From NCBI RefSeq assembly GCF_016653465.1, contig NZ_NHSQ01000035.1:2240-41597 (forward strand): a stretch of 39,358 bases of DNA, written 5' to 3'. Below are positions 37,201 to 39,358 of the stretch, piece by piece. Within the stretch, counting starts at the first letter, position 1. Each line of letters opens with the position of its first letter. A model generated the notes under the pieces. It worked only from the letters and a program-made list of their open reading frames with translations. It did no database searches and had not been told where the DNA came from. A program made the translations under genes and the position numbers. The DNA comes from Thiocystis minor. Its GTDB lineage: Bacteria; Pseudomonadota; Gammaproteobacteria; Chromatiales; Chromatiaceae.

Positions 37201-38264
37201 TGAATGGCGGGCAAGTCACCTTCACGGCACCCGGCAGCGGCGCCAGTGCCACGTTCGCCACCAGTCCCGCGACCATCGCCGCCGGCGCGGCCAGCGTCAC
37301 TGCCAGCGCCAATGACACGGCGGGCGGTCCCTATTCGGTCAGCGCCAGTGCGGTGGGCGCGGCCACCCCGGTCAGCTTCAGCCTAACCAACACCCCGCTC
37401 CATGGCGCCTGCGGCAGCGCCAGCGGCACCACTGTCGACAACGCCCCCAGCGGCGCCGCCCTGTGCAGTCGCGGCGATCCCACTCCCGCCAGCCTCAGCG
37501 GCGCCGGCCCCTGGACCTGGCAATGCCAAGGCCGCGCCGGTGGCACTACCGCCACCTGTAGCGCCAAGCCCACGACCCTGCCGCCCGTGGTGACACCCCC
37601 GGCCCTGCCGCCGGTCAGCGACTGGCCCAACCTCCCCGCGAGCGACGCCGACACCGTCCCCGACTATGTCGAGGGCTTCGTCCCCAGCCCCAATGGCACC
37701 ACCATGGGCGACGGCAACGGCGACGGGACGGCGGATGCCGACCAGTCCTACGTCACCTCCATCCCCGCCGCCACCACGCCCGGCGGTGCGCCTCAGTTCC
37801 TCACCCTCGCCAACAAAAGCCACTTGACCCAGATCCACGTCACCGCCAGCCCCGCCCCGGCGGATCTCCCCGCCGGCGTCAGCCTGCCGTTCGGGCAACT
37901 GAGCTTTGAGGTCAACGGCGTCACCCCCCACGGCGGCAGCGTCGACTTCTTGGTTTATGTCGACGCTAGTATCCCGGTCAACGCCTATTACAAGCGAGAC
38001 GCCGATGGCGTCTGGCGGGACATTGCCACCGACATCCGCCCCGAGGGTACCAAGACCCGGATCGAATTCACGCTCACCGACGGCGACGCCTTCGACGCGG
38101 ATGGCGCGGAGAATGGCACCATCGTCGATCCGGGCGGTCCCGCCTGGATGACCCGGCTGACGCCGACCGGCATCCCCACCCTGTCGGCGTGGGCGCTGCT
38201 CCTGCTCGCGAGCTTGTTGGGGCTCCTCGCCTGGCGGAGGCCGGACGGGTTGCGCGCTGAGTGA
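34134..38264 (+). CDS. Large secreted beta-helix repeat protein with IPTL-CTERM sorting signal
   Basis: A 1376-codon frame. Residues 1-35 are the RT tail. A hydrophobic segment (about 36-50, AGIGVVGAVITA) ends in ARAWA, like a signal sequence. Next come an unassigned region and a parallel beta-helix start (YIDDNWGGSANG, AFATIADGLNQVAPNGSVTV). Four repeats of about 80 residues follow (309-590). A beta-helix with choice-of-anchor Q features (SNDSGPGSLRAAI, LGTLGDYGGVTQT, DIGAFE; about 704-985), a BIG-like segment and a choice-of-anchor U domain (about 1225-1340) come after. It ends in IPTLSAWALLLLASLLGLLAW with a basic end, the IPTL-CTERM signal. Such proteins are exported and processed by an exosortase-like system; none is seen here. 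The start is uncertain (GTG 34134, or GTG 34263 just after the RT stop). Confidence 0.85.
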   Translation: MRVSDASRSRRDEKLARLYEQGASQERIARYLARWLGWAGIGVVGAVITARAWADGGLVISVTALAGQPSMPTWVVYHPAGFFCGDGLLHEASVHIPSAGATGPTASGAPSLTTEYQGHFLDYLAIRLTFDGTANFGYVGTATYAVPAPIIPECTGWPSVVVTLTVNPVTAVYIDDNWGGSANGATPAPSSLTGLIFGSNAFATIADGLNQVAPNGSVTVYGGEYTADFAIDKALSSFEMAVNPSVPGETSVNITGDVTLNAVTTLAAGTVNVVFAGEIQGPDSLSVNSSGVTRFQAAVGGTASLASLTTDAAGSTQIGANVTTAGAQTYNDAVTLTADSVLTSPSGGNVTFMGQINGSTSGAQALTVTTNGTTAYYGAVGANTSLKNLTTDGGGTIVLGGNVTTSYDQSYDDLVFVHGIRTLTTTLGGTVSFEGTIHGNSGGPDALRVNSVGTTAFQGAVDRLTSLTTDADGTTRIGANVTTTGDQTYNDAVTFTGNSVLLSTSNGNVSFREIDGATAGAQDLQVTSSGTTAFMGAVGGTTSLASLTTDAAGSTRIGANVTTDGAQTYNDAVTITADTILTAPSVAFAQSLSLGTGDQIVTLQVPSAPPALNGVVMNLHKSGSTLTSDQLNTNTTTTLTYGGPLTVTASGDPLAQGDLFDLFDAASFSGAFSSLTLPPLLTPGLRWRAGTLDNTGAIEVSSAIVTNSNDSGPGSLRAAIATAEAGDRMTFSNDVSINLATPLTLTQNLTLDGTGHRVTLDGQNTTPIFVVDTGATVTLDRLTLTQGRATTGGALQNNGGTVTIRHSTFTGNTATNTGGALYNETGTLNVINSTFAGNNAPSGASLASAGGAVTLLNSSLAGTAPGGELAVMGGTVSLTNSLIDNDNATCAGPVTVTNGGHNLDRRADCGFAASHGSLSDTDPRLGTLGDYGGVTQTLPLLPGSPAIGAGDPDACAEVTTVNGLDQRGIARPPGAVCDIGAFESQGFTLAASGGSGQSTPVSTAFTQPLAVTVSAKPGSQEPVNGGQVTFTAPGSGASATFATSPATIAAGAASVTASANDTAGGPYSVSASAVGAATPVSFSLTNTPLHGACGSASGTTVDNAPSGAALCSRGDPTPASLSGAGPWTWQCQGRAGGTTATCSAKPTTLPPVVTPPALPPVSDWPNLPASDADTVPDYVEGFVPSPNGTTMGDGNGDGTADADQSYVTSIPAATTPGGAPQFLTLANKSHLTQIHVTASPAPADLPAGVSLPFGQLSFEVNGVTPHGGSVDFLVYVDASIPVNAYYKRDADGVWRDIATDIRPEGTKTRIEFTLTDGDAFDADGAENGTIVDPGGPAWMTRLTPTGIPTLSAWALLLLASLLGLLAWRRPDGLRAE
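35058..35900 (+). repeat. Four tandem repeats of about 240 bp in the surface protein gene
   Basis: Units start near 35058, 35300, 35536 and 35776. Each begins ACCACCGACGC or a variant and encodes LTTDAxGxTxIGxNVTT, then QTYNDAVTxT. Units 1, 3 and 4 share long identical stretches, for example CAGACGTACAACGATGCGGT; unit 2 is more diverged. The fourth unit is incomplete, passing into another sequence after about 35880. Such near-identical copies are prone to recombination. Confidence 0.85.
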
Positions 38265-38592
38265 CACCGCGCGCCCCGGTCAGTCCGGCAGAGGGGCGCC
38301 GTGGTTTCGCGACGCGACCGATCGCGCCAGCGAACGCCGCGACGACCGTGATCGCGGTCCAGCCTGGGCTGGCGATCGGGATCGGGCCTTGGCGGCCCCC
38401 ACGCCAGTCGCGCGCGTGATCGCCGCTTGGTGCGTGGCGAAACGGCGGGATGATTCAAGAACGGGCACTTTTCCGACAGTTTCGCCGCGTGTCCGAGACG
38501 GTGATCGGCACCTGGCGCTCATCGGTTCGGTGGCGGGCCTGAAGTCAGTGAGGCATCCGACCCGCGAGTGTGCGGGCGAGGGGGGCTTCCTA
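38265..38592. other. Intergenic region after the surface protein
   Basis: No gene that I recognise on either strand; short GC-rich frames lack motifs. A hairpin GCGCCCC / GGGGCGC (38271-38299) lies just after the stop and may end the transcript, though no T-run follows. Confidence 0.45.
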
Positions 38593-39202
38593 GGAGTCTG
38601 TCCGGCTTACAACCGGCATCTCGGGTAACATCGTGACCATCACCCCGAAGCCCAGCGGAGCCTCCATGGCTGTCGAGTTCATCCCCATCGACCGAGACGC
38701 CCCCCTGCTGTTGCCGCCGTGTATCCAAGATTATCTCCCGGAGCGGCACTTGGCGCGGTTCGTGGTGGAGATCGTCGACCAGTTGGACTTGCGTGCGCTG
38801 GTCGAGGCGTATCGGGGCACCGGTTCCCAGTTCTACCCGCCGGCGATGCTGGTAGCGTTGTTGTTTGACGGGGGTGCTACGGGGCTGTCTCGCCGTCGCA
38901 AACTGGCGCAAGCGACGGATGACTCGATTGCGTGTCGGTTCATCTGCGCCAATCCCCATCCCGACCACCGCACCATCGCGGATTTCCGCCAACGGTTTCT
39001 GACGGAACTGGCGGAGTTGTTCGTGGCGATCCTGCGCTGGGCGCAAGCGATGGGGTTGCTCAAGCTCGGGACGGTCAGCCTGGACGGCACCAAGATCAAA
39101 GCCAACGCCAGCCAGCACAAGGCCCTGAGTTGGGCCTACGCCAACCGGCTTGAGGAACCACTCCAAGGCGAAGTGGCGGCGTTGCTGCAACGTGCCGAGG
39201 CG
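38593..39202 (+). mobile_element. IS1182-family insertion sequence, right part missing
   Basis: The probable left end begins near 38593 with GGAGTCTGTCCGG, similar to IS1182-type termini. It is followed by the transposase gene. Similarity to the family stops near 39202, so the element has lost its 3' half. Left end assigned by eye only. Confidence 0.55.
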
Positions 39203-39247
39203 GGCTTCACCTGCACGGTTGACCGACCTAACCCGAATTATTCATAA
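38666..39247 (+). pseudogene. IS1182-family transposase, truncated
   Basis: The frame encodes about 180 residues of an IS1182-type DDE transposase. It includes PPCIQDYLPERHLARFVVEI at the N-terminus (the DUF772-like domain), then FICANPHPDHRTIADFRQRF and LGTVSLDGTKIKANASQHKA, which carries the first catalytic aspartate. The family sequence stops at LLQRAEA. The last 14 residues (GFTCTVDRPNPNYS) are foreign, so the rest of the catalytic core is gone. ATG at 38666 with GGAG upstream is the better start. The break is at the beginning of a second element. Confidence 0.82.
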
Positions 39248-39328
39248 AAATGGGCGACACTCGTTTAACCAATTGATAAAATTGGTGTTCTGCAAAGAAC
39301 GCTTCGGAGAAGCCAAACGAGGTCGCCC

Positions 39329-39358
39329 ATGTCCCAGTTTACCCAAGAGCCGCTGCGC
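39329..39358 (+). CDS. Start of another insertion-sequence gene (partial)
   Basis: ATG at 39329 opens a frame MSQFTQEPLR running off the window. The preceding 90 bp are AT-rich compared with the surroundings, with a hairpin CCAATT / AATTGG at 39269-39285 that resembles the leader of an IS. It interrupts the IS1182 remnant. Calling it a transposase is inference from position; I cannot name the family from ten residues. Confidence 0.45.
   Translation, partial: MSQFTQEPLR

Noticed and set aside
33220..38264. Diversity-generating retroelement (DGR) with template and variable repeats
   Set aside because: The RT lacks the SQ motif typical of DGR enzymes. I could not find a template repeat near the RT matching the 3' end of the surface gene, and the target has no C-type lectin fold that I recognise. 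Only a weak adenine bias between internal repeats remains, kept as a separate observation.
38280..38522. Small minus-strand gene after the surface protein
   Set aside because: Arginine-rich, low-complexity translation with no ribosome binding site or motif.

Overview
The window reads as a GC-rich gammaproteobacterial chromosome. The gene order carAB-greA, leuS-lptE-holA and rpsU-yqeY-dnaG-rpoD is typical of that class. The proteins, together with the IPTL-CTERM surface protein at the end, suggest a purple sulfur bacterium of the Chromatiaceae or a close relative. That placement is inference from gene content, not from a marker-gene tree.

Positions 1-172 are the right end of a Tn3-family transposon: the last codons of the transposase and a 38-bp terminal repeat. 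It stops 11 bp before a good sigma-70 promoter for carAB. From there to about 32.3 kb the window is dense housekeeping DNA. It holds carA-carB, greA, a YbeL-like zinc-ribbon gene, leuS-lptE-holA, a leftward cluster (TerB-like small protein, GH1 beta-glucosidase, GT2 glycosyltransferase), yaeQ, an L,D-transpeptidase lipoprotein, an RlmI-type methyltransferase and a GNAT protein. These are followed by a small cytochrome c with rsgA, orn, an SseB-like gene, a MidA-type methyltransferase, DUF2452, SOUL and DUF938 genes, folB, plsY, a soluble PAS histidine kinase, tsaD, and the macromolecular synthesis operon rpsU-yqeY-dnaG-rpoD. tRNA-Ile2 (CAU) lies 43 bp after rpoD and may be co-transcribed with it.

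From the tRNA terminator (about 32.35 kb) to the end the DNA is accessory. It contains a doubly truncated IS110-family transposase, a reverse transcriptase (RT) gene with a YMDD box, a very large secreted beta-helix/repeat protein with an IPTL-CTERM sorting tail, an IS1182-family transposase cut off at its 3' side, and the beginning of another insertion sequence. The RT and the surface protein are not cleanly separated. The RT C-terminus is continued in the -1 frame after a run of five G, and that frame runs without a stop through a hydrophobic segment into the surface protein. Either one G is missing, or the RT and the adhesin are joined by frameshifting. This is the least ordinary part of the window.

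Other structure outside genes includes an inverted pair of CGTTGT hexamer arrays with a 30-nt perfect match flanking about 310 bp without a gene (21.45-21.84 kb), a REP-like palindrome at 20.86 kb, a 15-nt direct repeat upstream of the RT, and a 600-bp stretch at 16.4-17.0 kb with no gene that I recognise.
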